A DNA stretch of 64,000 bases from Cyanophora paradoxa (GCA_004431415.1 QPMI01000101.1:1-64000), one strand, 5' to 3'; positions 9,530 to 21,081 are shown, counted from the stretch's first letter. Numbers and translations are program-made. Notes: generated by a model from the letters alone, not told the origin.

Positions 9530-12500
9530 TCAGCGGAACCAGCCGCGGCGGTAGAAGAAGGTGATCTCCGCGAGGGCGATCACCGCCGAGACGCCCCAGA
9601 ACGCCGGGTACCTGCCCCACGCCGCGCCGGCCGGCGGAGGGAGAGGAGAGAAGGTCAGCGGGGGGCGGGGTGGAGGGAGGGCGGGCGGGGGCCGGGGGCG
9701 GGGCGGGGCGGGGGGCACCCCCACGGCTGCTCCAGCTCGACCATGTTGTGCTGGAAGTTCATCCCTGCGCCCGCCTCCCCGTGAGCCCCGCTTGAGCCCC
9801 CGGAGGAGGGGGGGAAGGAGAAGGAGGGGGGGGGGGGAAGAGCCCATCTATCCAAATTAATTCCCCACGTGGCCATGGGCCGGCCGGGGCGCAGGGGGTG
9901 AACGAAGGCAGGTGCGGGCCGCCCGCGGCCGGGGGCTCGAGCTGGAGGTCGGGGGGCGGATCGGGAGGGGGCGCAGAGCTAGACCGGAGGCCGCGCGGGG
10001 CGGCACCGTAGACGCCGGCCAGGAAGGTGAGGGGGATGAACATGGTGGAGAAGATCTGCCGCCCGCGCCCCCGGCGTGGTGAGGCGGGCGCGGGGGGGGC
10101 CTCGAGGTGGAGGGGCCCTCTAGGTCGGGGGCTGCGGGAGGCCCTCGCGCTGGGCGGGGGCGCCCTGGAAGGGGCGGGGCAGGGGGCGGGGGGCGCGGAC
10201 GGTGAGGACGCGCATGACGTCGTTGAGGCGGTGGGAGAGGACCGAGTCGCAGGTGCCCGCCACCGCCTGCGAGAACTCCCTGCCGCCCCGCGCGTCGGCC
10301 CCGCGCGGCGGAGGCGGCCCCGCCCCCGCCCCCTCGAGCCCCCTCCACCCCTCTCAAAAGCCCCCCAGCGTGTAGCAAGCGGAGGTGGGGATGAGAGAGA
10401 GGGGCGGGGCAGACCGGTAGTTCTCGAGGACGTCCATGGCCTGGTAGAGGTGGTCCCGCACGTCCGCCAGGAACATCTGCCCCCCGCCCCGCCCCCCAGC
10501 CCCGGCCCCCTCGGAGGCCGCCGGGGAGCAGCGCGGCGGTCGGGAGGGGCGCACCTTGGCGGCCGGGGAGACGCACTTGTGCTCGGCGGTGCGCAGCCGG
10601 TCCACCACGTCCTGCAGCGGCGCCAGCGTCCGCCTGCCCCCTCCTCACCGCCCCGCCCCAGGCGCGCGCAAGGGCAAGTGCGGGAGGGCCCCCGTCTAGA
10701 CGGGCTTGGGGCCGGAGCGGGGCGGGGCGGGGCGGGGCGGGGCGAGGAGGGAGTGGAGGATTCGGCGAGCCACGAATTCGGACCCGACCTAGGCCTCGCG
10801 CCCAAGGGCCCCCCGAGGCGGGGCGGCGGCGGCTCGCCTGAAGTAGAGGAGCTCGCGGAGGATGCGGTGCGTCGTGAGGATCAGCGCCACCTGCCGCCCC
10901 GGCCTCGGGGGGGGGGGGGGGGGGGGTAGGGGGGGGCGGGGGGACGGAGGGGGACTCGAGGACGGCGTCGTCGAGGGCGTCCACCTCGCGCTCGTAGTGC
11001 CCTGCCCCCGGCCCCCCGTGAGCCCGCCGACCACGCCAGGCGGCGAGGGGCGCCGCGGCCAGAGGCGCGGCGGCTAGCCGGCCCGGGGGCCAAGCCCAGG
11101 GCCGGGAGCGAGGGTGGCGGGGTCGAGGGCGGCGGGAGGGGAGCAGGATAAGGAGAGGAGGGGGGCTGCGGGTTAGAAGGGGCGGCTCAAGAGAGGGCGG
11201 GCCGATGGTGTGGATGCAGCGGTCGACGGCGGCGTCGAGCAGCGCGTAGACCAGGAAGCTCGCGTCGTGGTGCCGCACCTGCCCGCCCTCGCCAGAGCGT
11301 CAGCCGCGCTCGACGCTCAACGCCGGCCCAGGCTCAGGCCGGCTCGCCCGGCGGGGGGCGCGAGAGAATACCAACAGGAGCAGGGGGGGGGGGGGGGGGG
11401 GGGGGGGGGGAGAAGGAAGGGCTGACAGCGCGCCTTGGAGCGGCTGTCGGCGATCTGGCGGCGCGTCGCCTCCCAAATGTCGAAGCTCTGCGCGGGGCGC
11501 CGTTCTCAGATGAGCAGCAGGGACTCGGAGCCCGCGACGCTAATTACAACTTCGTAACGCTAACTCCGCCTCTAAATTTTTCTCTAGGGGGATGGATCTG
11601 GCGCGAGGCGGCGGCGCGCACCTTGGCGCTGCACTCGCGGACGCTGACGACGGTGTCCGGCGTGAGCAGCAGGCTCACCTGACAGAAGCACTTAGAGCGC
11701 TGGCGCTGGCTCAAGGGACGCTCCGGCGTGCGTCTGCTCTAGAGCGAGGGGCGGCCTGAGCGCTCGCGCGCGCGCACCTGCTCGACGCGGAAGCGGGACT
11801 CGTCGGTCGGGCCGTTGCTCTCCCGGATGCAGTTGAATGTGATGTAGATGTTGTCCGTGTAGAGGTCGATCTTCGCCCGCTGGTTCTTGCTCAAGATGTC
11901 CTGCCCCCGCGCCCCCGCACGATGAGATCAAATCCGGGTCGCACCCCACAGACGCGCGCCTCGATCTCGAGCTCGTTCAGGGCGAACGCCTTGCCGAGGG
12001 TGACCGCGGACGAGGTGGAGACGCCCGTCATCTGTCCCGAGGGGTCAGGCGCCCGTTGCGGCGGGACGGTGCGCCGCATGGCGAGCGGCAGGAGGGACCT
12101 CGACCCATCGGACGGTGCTCGATTTGGTGCGCGGCCTCTTGAAGAAGGCAGGCAGGTCCTCGGGCTGCACCTCGTACGTCGCCTCCACCTGCGACGCTCG
12201 AGCCCGTGTCGCTTGCAGCCGGCCGCAGGATCCGCTCCCGGAAGAATGCTATTCGAATTCAAGGCCGGCGCGCGCACTCGCGCGCACGCACCTCGGGCCC
12301 GTACTCATGAACTGAGATCGTGATCTGGTCGAGATCGGAGAGGCCTTTGATCTCTGCAACGCGCGCCTCCAGCTCGAGCGCCACGTCCTCGCCGGGAGTC
12401 ATCGACTGCGGGCAAGGGAATTCGAGCTCTGAACACAAGAACAAAGAGCGAAGAGAACAATTCGAGCCCCGAAGGGGCGCGCGCGAAGAGAGCAAAGACT

Positions 12501-12876
12501 CAACGGGCTCCACGGCCATGCGAAGATAGGGGTCGGCGAGCGCCTTCGCGCACGCTGTGCGGTCCTTCGCGCACTCGTCGCCCACAGATAACGAGCCCCT
12601 CCGCCTGGGAGGAAGACGTGAGTCAGAGCTGGCAGCGCGGGCGGCGACGGGGGCAATTGAGCTCGCCCGAGGGAGATTGAGGCCGAGCGCATCAGACCCG
12701 TCGGCGTAACACCCGGCTCTGGCACGGCCGGCTCCGGCGATGGGATTCGCTGATAACTCGCCATCGATATCGGCGCCGGCGCGCGCGAAGTTGCAGAATA
12801 ACTTGAAGTGTTTGTCGGGGTACGAGATCGGGCAGAGCTCGGGCAGCGACGGATTCGAACGCGCTCGCGAACGCAC
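9530..12876 (-). CDS. corA: CorA-family Mg2+ channel/transporter
   Basis: Membrane Mg2+ (or Co2+/Ni2+) channel of the CorA family. Minus-strand exons in order: ADPYLRMAVEPVE and GEDVALELEARVAEIKGL (12.5-12.3 kb); TYEVQPEDLPAFFKRP; STVRWVEV; FALNELEIE joined by a GC-AG intron (11901-11959) to DILSKNQRAKIDLYTDN; VSLLLTPDTVVSVRE; FDIWEATRRQIADS; FLVYALLDAAVDRC; YEREVDALDDAVLES; LILTTHRILRELLYFRR; LRTAEHKC; DVRDHLYQAMDVLENYR; and the first membrane helix FSTMFIPLTFLAGVYG. The family's Gly-Met-Asn signature is in AGMNFQHNMVELEQPW (GMN at 9757-9765). The second helix, PAFWGVSAVIALAEITFFYRR, ends with WFR and the stop at 9530. The start at 12876 is a guess. Sense-strand C runs mark the introns near 10.9 and 11.4 kb. 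Confidence 0.88.
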
Positions 12877-13102
12877 TCGGCGGATCTGGCGACGCGTTAG
12901 TGCTACGGAGTCGGCGCCTGGGCGCCTCCGCAGCGTTGCTCAGGTGTCGAGTTCGCCGAATCGGTCCGGTGCGTGCTACGGGTTACCGATAGCGCGTTAT
13001 GTACCTTCGTTTAGATGTCGTCGCGACCCGCTCAGCTCGGCGCTAAGCGCGGACGCAGGTGCCGCGGCCGATCCGCGTGGCCGCCGCTCGAGCGCTCGCG
13101 AG
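12877..13102. promoter_or_regulatory. Divergent CorA / GT8 intergenic region
   Basis: If both starts are right, only about 230 bp separate the two divergent genes, so they would share a promoter region. No TATA box or other clear element was recognised. Either first exon could extend into this interval. Confidence 0.3.
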
Positions 13103-14949
13103 ATGGATGTGCCGGCCGATCCTAATCGAAGCGGGCTCGGATCCTGTGCCCGCCGCCGTTGCCGTACGGCCGCGTCGCCCCGAAGCCCGCGCGACGCGCT
13201 GTGCGAACGCTCGGACTGCGGGCGGCCTCCGGCGCTGCCGGCTGCATGCGCGAGCACGCTCCCTCCTAGGCACCGTCGCCGGCCGCCTCCCCCAAGCACG
13301 ACCCAAGGCCCCCTCCTCCTCCTCCTCCTCCTCCTCCTCCTCCTCCTCCTCCTCCTCGTGTACCCCGCCGCCAACGCCTCCGCCGATCCCGAGCACTGCG
13401 ACGCCCTCTCCGTCTGCGTTCCCGCCTCCCAGACCGCTTACGTCACGCTCGTCTCTACGGAGGACTTCGTTCTACCCGCCCTGGTTCACCGCGTGCCCCC
13501 CGTCGCCGCCCATCCCTTCCCGATCCGGGTGTGCCCTGCGAACAGGTCCTCGCCCACTCGATCCGGCGGGCGGGCACGAATCGGACCCTCGTCTGCATGG
13601 TCGCGCTGCATCTCCCAGAGCCCTCGGTACCCCCCGCCCCGCCGGCGCCTGTACCCCCGTCCGAGCTTCGCCACAGGTGCGACGGCTCGAGCTGATGTTC
13701 GACCGAATCGTGAGTGTGGAGGACTACCCGTTTTCAGGGCACAGGTCCCCCGACGGGCCGTACGGGCCCCCTCAACAAAGCGTTTTCTTCCTCAACAAAG
13801 TCCGCAGCACCCTGTACCCCTCCCCTGCCTCCGGTAACCATGTACCCCCGCCAGCTACGGGTGCTGGAGTTCGTGGAGTACAGGCGTGTCGTGTACATCG
13901 GGTCCGACGCGGTGGCAATAGCCCCCCTGGACCAGCTCTTCGCCTGCGTACCCCCCTGCGGCGTGGCGGACATCGCCCTGTGGGAGATGACGGAGCTCGG
14001 CGTCACCGTAAATGGCGACGTGCTCGTCCTCGAGTGCGCCCCGTACCCCCACACGTATCTCCGTACCCCCTGCGCTAGCGATAACCGGTACCCACGCCCT
14101 TCCTTGCCCCGGGCACCCCACCACACCGCAGACCATCGATGGAGGACGCGAACGCTATGACGCGTGCGGCCTCCCGATACACATTTCAGTGCGTATTTGC
14201 CTTCCGGGGTCCAGTATCATCCCGGCGGCCGACTCGTCGGTACCCCTGCAGGCTGGAGCGTACGCACCTCTTCGTCCCCGTCTATTGCAAGCGTGGGTTC
14301 GAATTCGCCTCTGTACCCCCTTTGAGCTTTCTTTTTTGAACCATGTCCGCTGCAGGGAGCCCCGGAACGAAACGTACATCGGGCCGCTCGACCAGGCCCT
14401 CTTGAACCAGGTACCGCCTGTGGCGAACACCCGCGTACCCCTCCCCCTCACGGCGCCCCGCCGCAGTACTACCGTCATCGGTTCACGGTCCTCCCCTACA
14501 CCTACAACTTCGTTCGCGCTGGCCCCTCCTACCCGCCGTTCGCCCTCATGCGACTGTACCCCCCAGATGCCGTACATCTTCAGCCGCGAGATCGGCATGG
14601 CGTCCTCCCGCGGCCGGCTGTGGTGCGCACGCACAAACCCGCTGAGCTCGCTCGCGCTCTGCTGGCGACGCGGCTCGGCTTGCGGCGCAGGGACGAGGGG
14701 CGGGTGAAGGTGATCCACTACGCGCGGCTGAAGCCGTGGCGGGAGGCGGAGGCGGCGAAGATCGCGGGCGCGGAGGCCTTCCTCGGCCCCTGGCGCGCCG
14801 CCTGCGCCGAGGTCCTCCAGGCCGAGGCCCGCCGGGCCGCCTTCGAGATCGCCGGGCAGGGTAGCTCTTGCATTTCAGACACGACCAACGACATCTGGAC
14901 TAGCCGTAGTAGCTGTTTGGCTAGCAGTGGGCCGCCGGTCGAATCGTAA
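13103..14949 (+). CDS. GT8-family glycosyltransferase (glycogenin/galactinol synthase type)
   Basis: Type II membrane glycosyltransferase of the GT8 fold, probably Golgi. A poly-Leu stretch (13312-13356, followed by VYPAANA) acts as signal anchor. Then come AYVTLVSTEDFVLPALVH (strand 1 of the nucleotide-sugar domain), LELMFDRIVSVEDYP, LEFVEYRRVVYIGSDAVAI with PLDQLFAC (13860-13945), DIALWEMTELGVTVNGDVLV, NETYIGPLDQALLNQ, LPYTYNFVRAGPSYPPF, and the C-terminal VKVIHYARLKPW (14706-14741), which matches the family's His/Lys-Pro-Trp metal and phosphate block. The usual DxD is GSD here. Introns are short and often carry GTACCCC. The last part of the frame, from 14873, lies in an inserted repeat, so the C-terminus is probably not ancestral. 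Start at 13103 is tentative. Confidence 0.78.
13312..13356 (+). repeat. (CCT)15 microsatellite coding poly-Leu
   Basis: Fifteen uninterrupted CCT units. Read in the glycosyltransferase frame as CTC they encode the hydrophobic core of the predicted signal anchor; in another frame they give poly-Ser. Confidence 0.9.
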
Positions 14950-15002
14950 GGGCTCAGTCAGATAGGCAAGCGACGTCGAAAATCGAAATCGAATACCGAA
15001 GC
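14873..15002 (+). mobile_element. Short dispersed element, copy 1, with 14-bp flanking duplication
   Basis: About 130 bp that match the reverse complement of 51844-51979 almost base for base; the main difference is a 6-bp indel in the CTAGTAGTAGC region. GGGTAGCTCTTGCA occurs on both sides (14859-14872 and 15005-15018) like a target-site duplication. It has no coding capacity and no obvious terminal inverted repeats, so it is a non-autonomous element of unknown class. It interrupts the 3' end of the GT8 reading frame. Confidence 0.75.
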
Positions 15003-15018
15003 ACGGGTAGCTCTTGCA

Positions 15019-15524
15019 CGTGTACGCGTATGAGGTTGGTTTGAAGCGTGCTCGTGTACAGGTTGGACTTCAATTCGATTTGGAATGCAGGCCTTGCAAT
15101 TGGCAGCTTTAGATCACGAAGCTCGAAGAACGAACCATGGCCAGCGCTAGCTATAGCCGCAGCTGAGACCGGCCCACGCCCTTTAATTTAATTTGCCTCT
15201 AGATCTGACCGTCGGACCTGCGCGCATCACACTTGAGCTTGCAGGCCCGCACTGCGGCAGGGCGCGCCCGCTTGCGAGCTGCTCACTCACTTGAGCGCAG
15301 AACCGATCGAGGTTCCCATTCTGGGCCAAGAGACGGCACATGCAGGCTAATAGCGCAGCTTGCTAGGGAGCTTTGGGCGCGGAGTGTACAGGGCGCCCTT
15401 ATCGTTCGCGTGCACAACGGGGGGGAGCGAGTCGCCCGAGGGAGGGCGCGCGAGGCCTCTCACCGTAGCTCTGCTCTACTGTACAGGGCGGCAGAGGCGG
15501 CCGCGGGCGGGAACGTGGCGGGGA
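15019..15524. other. Convergent intergenic region
   Basis: Lies between the ends of the GT8 gene (+) and the RRM gene (-). The left part is lower GC, with TTTAATTTAATTTG near 15182. The right part is GC-rich but shows no protein-like frame. An ORF at 15233-15607 is antisense to the RRM gene and is not called. Confidence 0.5.
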
Positions 15525-16820
15525 CTAGTACATGGCGCCGCCGTAGCCGCCGCCGTCGGTGCGGCCGAAGGAGGCGCCGCCGCCCATGGCGTCGCGGTCG
15601 CCGTTGAGGGCGCGCTGGAGGAGCATCTGGAGCTTGCCGCCGCCCTCGTTGCGCGCGTTCCACACGGCGTCCGGCACGCGCTGCTTCGGCACCGGCGCCT
15701 TCTTCTCCTTCGGCGGCGGCGCCGGCACCACCTTCAGGTTCCGGTCCGCCCAGTTCGACTTCTTCATCTGCACGGGGCGCGTCCCGATGAACTTGCCTGC
15801 GCCCAAGCTCAAACCCGCCGGACCCCACCGCCGAGGGCGCGCGGCTGACCGTTCATCTCGCGCATCGCGGCGAGGAAGTCCTTCGGGTCCCAGAAGGAGA
15901 CGAACCCGTACTTGCCCTTCCCCTGGTACGTCTTGATCGTCCGCGCCTGCCCCGCCCGCCCGTCAGCGGCGCCCCGCGTGCGGCGGGGCGGGGCGGCGAG
16001 CTGCGCGGCGGCGGCGGGGCGCCTTTACCTTCTGGAAGGATGGGTACCGCGAGAACGCCTGCGCGAGAATCGTGTCCGTGACGTCGTTCCCGAGGTTGCC
16101 GACGAAGGCGCGGTAGTCGTCTACGCGGGGCGGGGTGTTGTGAGCTGGAGGCTTGTGTAAGGAGAAGGCGACGCATGGGCGCACTCTCGGGCCAGTCGGC
16201 GAGGGTCGGGTCAACCCAAGCGACGCCGGCGGTCTTGCGCAGGTACGCCACGTCCGCCCCGGCCTTCTGCTTGGCTGCGTATAGGGCGGAGCTGAGCGAA
16301 GGCAACGGCGCATTCGGGCAGCCGCGAAAGAAGCGCTCACCGCTCTGGCGGCGCGCGGCCATCGCCTGCGCGTCGGCGGCTATCTTCTCCTGCTTCGCCT
16401 TCTCGAGCGCCCACTCCTCAGGGGACATCGACGGCGGCACGCCCGAGGACGAGTCGCCCTGATCGTAGCCGAAGCCCTGCTCCTGTTGCGCCTGCTCCCC
16501 CGGCGTGAAGCGCACGGGGGCTGCTGAGATGGTCTGCTTCTGAACTTTGGCCCTCGGCGCGGGCGAGGTGCTTTCCAGCTCGGATGCCGAACGCTTGACA
16601 CCGGGAGCTGACGACGACGACGCTGCGGCACGGATGAGTCGCGGGCGAGTGGGTCACCGATGGGCGAAGCAAGAACCGCACCTGCGGCGGGGATAGGCGC
16701 GGGGCTCTGGCTTTGGCTGTTCACCTCTGCAACCTCCTGGCTGGCCTGCGCGTCGTCCGCCGCTCCGCCGCTCTCCAGCGCGGCCATCTCCTGCTGGAAG
16801 CGAAGGAACTCGTCATCCAT
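15525..16820 (-). CDS. RBM42: RBM42-like RRM RNA-binding protein
   Basis: Single-RRM RNA-binding protein of the RBM42 type, a splicing/mRNP factor in other eukaryotes. It begins MDDEFLRFQQEMAALE at 16820. A Ser/Pro linker follows, then PPSMSPEEWALEKAKQEKIA and the RBM42 lead-in KTAGVAWVDPTLADWPE. The RRM has RAFVGNLGNDVTDTILAQAF, SRYPSFQK, then across an intron YQGKGKYGFVSFWDPKDFL with AAMREMN (RNP1 is KGKYGFVSF), then GKFIGTRPVQMKKSNWADR. The tail ends in a Gly/Tyr-rich GGGYGGAMY with the stop at 15525-15527. About six exons with short GC-rich introns. Confidence is high for the family and the C-terminal boundary. Splice points in the N-terminal half are approximate. Confidence 0.88.
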
Positions 16821-17614
16821 GGCTTCTTCTTTGGAATGGGACGCCGAAAACGGAAGATTTGGGCTTGCTGAGCGGCCGAGAACGCTGAAAGGCCGGTCGC
16901 GCTCGGCAGTGGCGAACTTGCTAGAAGCCGGGCGAACTGGAGCCGACGGCGCGAACGTGAACAGTGAGAGGCTCTCTGCGTGTCGAGGAGGCTTGGTAAG
17001 GCCGCGACGAGGTCAACTTCGAGCAACTCGTCTCTCTGCCTGTACCCCCTGTGGGAAAGAAGTTCAAGAACGAAGCATGCGCACCACCCGCCGCCGCGAG
17101 CTATAGCTAGTGTTCAAGCCGGCGCCGCGGAACCACGCAGCGTTGCCCTCGCGGCTCGGTCGGCTTAGCCGGCGGCGAAGCCGCGCACCACAGCTGCAGC
17201 GCGCACGCGCACCTGAGCTGCGCATGCCTGCCGCAGTGCTACTAATACTGCCATGGCCAGCTGCAGGCTGCGGCAGTACTAGTGTATAAGCGCGCGGCTC
17301 TTATAATTAAATACGTAATACCGCGGCCGGGCGCCGGTTTAATTTGTACTTCGAAATTCGAATTAATATTCGAGCTAGCGCTTCATCTAGACATGCTAGC
17401 GCTCAATCGAATCATGATCAAGCATCATGGCATTGCGTTTCAAAGTTTGAAATTTTGCTTCTGCGACCGGGGTCCCCTCTTTTCGAATTTGATTTTGTGC
17501 GCATGCAACGAAGCGAGAAGGTATAGTTCGTGCTCACGATCCTGGTTGTGGCTAAACGGGCTTCTAGCTATAGTGTACAAGTACAACGAGTGGCGACTCG
17601 CGATCTGCGATGGG
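16821..17614. other. Intergenic region upstream of the RRM gene
   Basis: Spacer between the end of the C2-like gene and the start of the RRM gene, both on the minus strand; it should hold the RRM gene promoter. Includes a TTATAATTAAATACGTAATA AT-rich patch near 17300, a TTCGAATTAATATTCGA palindrome near 17355, and tandem CTGCAGCTGC-type words near 17195-17275. No coding exon recognised. Confidence 0.45.
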
Positions 17615-19240
17615 TTACGAGAGCTCGGCGTCGAAGAGGCCCCAGCGCTCCCGCCACGGCCGCTCCTCCGCCTTGAACTCGACCGCCGCCGCCTGCTGGG
17701 AGGGGCGTCGGTGGAGGAGGGGCGCGGGCCGGCAGGGCGGGGGCGCACGGGGAACTCGAGGGGCGCGGGGACCTCGGCGGGGGAGTAGCCGGTGATGCCG
17801 GTGCCGTGGCCGTCATCGGGCCCGAGCTCGAGGCTCTTGGAGGGTCTCTGGAGGGGGAGGCAGCCGAGGAGACCCCACATGGAGCCGCACGAGAGGCCCT
17901 CCGACCGCGAATCCGCGGCGCCCGCTGCGCCAGACCGGTACCCCGTCAAGAGCCGGGGCGGGGTCCCGGGCGCCGCCCCGAGGCTCAGCAGGCGCACCGG
18001 GGAGGGGCGAGGGGCCCGGGTCGTAGCGGGGCGTGGGCCCATCCGAGGACGTGAAGTCCATGTCGGTCATGCTGGTGTAGGCGCTCGCGGGGTCCGCCGG
18101 GATCGCCTCCCCCGCCTCCACGATGTCCTGGGGGGGAGGGGAGGGGGGGGGGGGGGGGGTCCGTAAGGGGGCACGGAACGGGAAGGGTGCACGAGGGCCA
18201 CGGGGCGCGCACCTGGACGGGCTCGGGCTCGGGTTCCGGGGGTGCGGGGGGCCGTGGGGGCACTTCGGCCGCGAACCCGACTGAGAGGATCGCGCCGGCG
18301 CCGACCTGTTGCAGGACCACGAGATTCCAGATCAGAAGTCGATTGGGACGACGCTAAGGTGAAGGGTCGTCAAGGCACCTTCCAGTCGCGGTCGATGGGG
18401 CTCGCGTTCTCGACCTGAGGGGGCGCGCGGCCCCGAGTGAGTGCGAGCGCGCGGAAGAAGTCGGCGCATGCGCGCCCCGGCGGCCGAGCCGCACCTCCGG
18501 GGTAATAGAGAAGGAGAGGCCGCCCAGGGACTGGCCATGGAGAGGGAGTGCGGAAGCGTAAGAGCTGAGCCGAAGGAACGCGTGCGATCAAGAGCGGGCG
18601 CACCACGGGGGCCTTGCCGCCGCTCCGCTCGCGCATCAGCGTCAGGGAGACGTTGTTCGCGCGGCCGTCCAGCTGCGTTTAAAATTTGGGTCGGCCAAGC
18701 GCGCGGGGACGGGAAAGGCGGCCAAGCGGCGGCGCGGGGGGGCGCACGGGAAGCTTGAAGGTCTGCTGCCAGGTGGCGCGGGGCCCCGGCAGGGAGGCCG
18801 TCTTCGCTTGCATGCTTCCGTACTTGCACTCCACTGGCCCCGCCCCCGCCGCCTCAGAGAGGGTCCCAAGACACAGGGGCAGTTGGCGCGCGCGCACCGA
18901 AGTACTTCGACTGTTTCTTCCTGCGGGCCCTGAATGAGCCGCGGCGCGCGCACTTCCAGTGCGACAGGCGGGCGCCTCGCGCGCACCCGAAGAGGCCTCT
19001 CTTTGAGCTGCCATCGACTTGCGCGCCGCGGACGTTAATCTGCGCATTGATATCCGAACCGGTCAAAACTGGCGGCCGCGGACCGTTGCAGGGGCGCCGG
19101 CCTCTAGCGCGCGCTGCACGTTGGCGGCTTTCTGCAACCGCTATGCTCGAGGACGAGCGTCTTCGCAGGCGCGTCGAAGCGCCGCAGTCAATCGCTTTCA
19201 GCTGTACAATGTCTGCAGCTGGGCAGCACGCGCACGCACC
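17615..19240 (-). CDS. Putative C2-like domain protein
   Basis: Family not certain. Minus-strand exons with protein-like text: ADIVQLKAIDCGAS (about 19.2 kb), LTGSDINAQINVRGAQVDGSS (19.07-19.01 kb), VECKYGSMQAKTASLPGP with TWQQTFKLP (18.84-18.74 kb), LDGRANNVSLTLMRERSGG (18.67-18.61 kb), VENASPIDRDWK joined to VGAGAILSVGFAAE (18.4-18.25 kb), then an acidic/Pro linker, DIVEAGEAIPADPASAYTS, and the end EERPWRERWGLFDAELS with TAA at 17615-17617. The order (strand, loop, T...P.W...F.LP, then a Leu/Val strand) resembles a C2 lipid- or protein-binding domain. No membrane segment seen. The start is not defined; the 5' end given is the first recognisable exon. Confidence 0.5.
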
Positions 19241-19982
19241 AGGAGCGAGCTGCTCGTAGGCATGACGGTCGAAGCAGCGAGAGGAGGCATTTAGTGTTGT
19301 TACGTTGCGCGCACTCGGCGTGCTGGCTTGCGGAGGGCGGCGCGACGGGCGGCGGATGTGGTTAACGTTCGAGCTCGCGGTAGGGTGCACGTGTGGGCTG
19401 AGCGGATGCTAGCTGTGACGAATCCCTGCGGCTGATTTTGCTGCCGATGCTGTCGATGGACTCGATGCTATTTGACCATGACACTGCTTGGCGGCGAGTT
19501 GGTGCTAACCTGTATTGGCGTCCCAACAATGCGGCTCGTAATACGAACGGTCAGGGGAGGGGGCGCGGGGAGGCGAGCGTGCCAATAGAGCGACGGGCGC
19601 ATAAAGCGCATGCTCGCAACGCGCGGGTGCACTCCGGAGCGCGCTGGCGAAGCTTGTTGAGCCGGGAGGGGTACAGAAGACGGAAACGAAGGGGCCGCTC
19701 TCCGGCCACCGGCTCTCCGAACAAGCTCGGAAGGACCTGAGTTATACGACGACCGCGCGGCGCGGGCCTGGCGCAGGAGCAACCTACTTTCCCTGGCTAG
19801 CCTAATTGCTAGCTGGCTCCGCGGCGATGGGAGGGCTCAGCTCTGCTTGATTGGACCAGATGGGGCCACGAGCGCCCAAAGCCTGAGCCTCGGCGCCAGC
19901 ACATCAGCGCTACTCGATGCGGGGCGGTCTCAACCTATCTCTGAGGGCGAGCTCCGTGGCAGCTGAGGCCGAATGCTCTCGA
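19241..19982. other. Divergent spacer before the protease gene
   Basis: No convincing exon on either strand. Probable promoter region of the protease gene (+) and perhaps of the C2-like gene (-). GC is moderate, and several 60-100 codon ORFs overlap without a protein-like pattern. Confidence 0.45.
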
Positions 19983-21081
19983 ATGGCCAGATGCAGCGGC
20001 GCACGCTCGGTGCCTCAGACGGCTGAACCTCGGGGGCGGTGCCGCGGACACAGCGCGCTGCCGCCCGGACGGAGGCTCGGGGCGCTCCTGGTCCTCTTGT
20101 GCGTTGTTGTGTCCGCGCTGGCGCTGCGGCCCGAGGGCGGTGCGCCGTGGTGCGATGAAGAGCACGTGGTGCGCCCAGGCCGGCCCCCTCGACGACCCGC
20201 CCATGCCCGCTCGGCGCTCACGCCCCGGCCCCTCAGATCTGCTTTGCGAACGGGCAATCGATCGACACGCGCGCGGAGCAGCCGTTGATCCACCACGCAC
20301 GCCTGCGGGCCCGCCAGGCGCTGGCGGGCGGCGCGCGCGGACCTCCGAAGAGTTCGCAGAGGCGGAGCGAAGGCGGCGGTGTCGGCACAGATGCGGCCGG
20401 GGCCCACCGCGCCGTGCGGCCCGGCGAGCACGTGTACCTGGCGCGCACTCCCTCCCCTCCCCTTCCCCTCCCCCTCCCCCCCCCTTCACCTCATCCGTCC
20501 CCGCAGGTGCACGCGCCCAACCTGACGCCGCGGCTGCGGGCCGCCGTGGAGGGCGCGGCAGGCGTGCGGCTGGGGGCCTACCTCCCTAACAGCGCGTACC
20601 TGGTCACGTGTACCCCGCCCCAGGCCGAGCGGCTCCGGTCCGCCCCCCCCCTCCCCTCCCCTCCCCCCCCCCCCCCCTCCCCCTCCTCACCCTCCCGCCT
20701 CTTCCCGACGAGCTCCGCTCGCAGGGCGGCGCCGGGGGTGACGTGGGTGGACGCGGTGCGGGCGGAGCAGAAGGTGGCGCGGGGCGCCCTCGGGGGGCGC
20801 GGGGGCGGCGCCCTCCGCGCCGCCCTGCACGGCCTCTCCCCCCGCGAGGTCGCCGCCTTCGCCGGTCCGCCGCCCCGAACGCCCTTTCCTCGCGCTCTGT
20901 CCGGGCGGGCTTGATGCGGCCGGCCGGCAGCGGGCCTGGAGGGGGCGCTGGGGGCGGCCCTCGGGCGCCCGTCTCCGCGCGGGCCCTCCCCGGCGCCGTG
21001 CGCGTCGAGCTCGCCCCGGGCCCCGGCCCGGCCTCGCCGCCCGCGCCGCCGCCCTCCTCGCCCACGAGGCGGGCCGCCCCG

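Noticed and set aside
15233-15848. Plus-strand ORFs over the RRM gene end
   Set aside because: Antisense to the well-supported RBM42-like exons; Arg-rich artefact.
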